From Prolixibacteraceae bacterium (GTDB lineage: Bacteria; Bacteroidota; Bacteroidia; Bacteroidales; Prolixibacteraceae), in contig JABGRN010000063.1 in NCBI GenBank assembly GCA_018648265.1, positions 1 to 34,686 on the forward strand: a stretch of 34,686 bases of DNA, written 5' to 3'. Under the pieces are notes generated by a model that was not told where the DNA came from, did not search any database, and saw only the letters and a list, made by a program, of their open reading frames with translations. How positions within the stretch are numbered: the first letter of the stretch is position 1; each line of letters opens with the position of its first letter. Positions 34,367-34,686 of this stretch are shown piece by piece. Made by a program: the position numbers and the translations under genes.

Positions 34367-34686
34367 ATGAAATTATTTGACGTTTTCCCGTTGGTTAGTT
34401 TTTTAATTCTGTTGTTAATGATTACCGGAAGAATTATTTTTCTGAAAAAGAAAAACGTTCCAATAAGTTCAAAGTCAAAAAAAAGTGTTTTCGTAAGGTT
34501 TTTTCTTTACCCCTTTTTTTTACTCGTTTTTCATTTGTTAATTTTTGAATTAAACAAACCGGCATTTCAAATTTCCTTTTCTGTTTTACCCGCTTTAATT
34601 TCTGAAAGTCTTTTTGATTCAATATTTCTGAAAATTTCCGGGACAGTTCTAATTGCAATTTCATTAGGATTTATGGGATTTACACT
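34367..34686 (+). CDS. membrane protein, 5' part only (possibly isoprenylcysteine methyltransferase-like)
   Basis: An ATG at 34367 opens a frame that runs off the right edge after 106 codons with no stop. The protein begins MKLFDVFPLVSFLILLLM. It has three hydrophobic helices at about 6-25, 43-62 and 90-106, with a basic loop after the first. The layout, with FLKISGTVLIAISL near the end, resembles the N-terminal half of isoprenylcysteine carboxyl methyltransferase-like membrane proteins of Bacteroidota. The catalytic half would lie beyond the window, so this is tentative. The minus-strand frame over the same bases looks like a shadow. Confidence 0.5.
   Translation, partial: MKLFDVFPLVSFLILLLMITGRIIFLKKKNVPISSKSKKSVFVRFFLYPFFLLVFHLLIFELNKPAFQISFSVLPALISESLFDSIFLKISGTVLIAISLGFMGFT

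Overview
The window looks like a chromosomal segment of an AT-rich Bacteroidota bacterium, perhaps a marine or gut Marinilabiliales/Prolixibacteraceae relative; the order-level placement is only an inference. The support is: Bacteroidota-type -7 promoter boxes (TAnnTTTG), a PF09586 YfhO-like protein, a Big_5 lipoprotein, an alpha2-type glycyl-tRNA synthetase, DUF2797, an ECF sigma/anti-sigma pair followed by a beta-barrel gene, and a secreted M28 peptidase and sulfatase. No tRNA, rRNA, CRISPR array or full-length insertion sequence was found.

Left flank (1-8301): a small conserved hypothetical gene, a large Ig-like lipoprotein, RNase R, an orphan TetR regulator with a probable autoregulatory operator, and a YfhO-type membrane protein.

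Surface-polysaccharide locus (8368-24430): a Wzx-type flippase is followed by a tightly packed six-gene block: NeuB-like synthase, NeuD/PerB-like N-acetyltransferase, Endo IV-like TIM barrel, perosamine synthase, GDP-mannose 4,6-dehydratase and NeuA-like CMP-transferase. The GDP-N-acetylperosamine genes are nested between the nonulosonate synthase and cytidylyltransferase, with start/stop overlaps. This suggests either two co-expressed sugars or one unusual nonulosonic acid built on a 4-amino-4,6-dideoxymannose precursor. A GT-B protein with HP and ST motifs follows and could be the matching transferase. Then comes a scar of a UDP-GlcNAc 2-epimerase family gene, and a second pathway, wbpE-(GxxExxY)-wbpD-wbpA-wbpB, for UDP-2,3-diacetamido-2,3-dideoxy-glucuronic acid. 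This second operon is interrupted by a GxxExxY gene flanked by imperfect inverted repeats. Two GT4 glycosyltransferases run in the opposite direction, downstream of and probably co-transcribed with glyS. No initiating transferase, Wzy polymerase or export machinery was recognised, so the locus depends on genes elsewhere.

Right flank (24436-34686): glyS, a gap carrying a MITE-like repeat, a DUF2797 protein, an M28 peptidase, a lipoprotein sulfatase, a branched-chain aminotransferase with a strong terminator, then an ECF sigma factor, its membrane anti-sigma and a beta-barrel outer membrane protein. The sigma gene and the beta-barrel gene share a bipartite promoter (TGTAAC, 16-17 bp, CGTCTTA), which ties them into one self-regulated envelope-stress module. 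A truncated membrane protein gene runs off the right edge.
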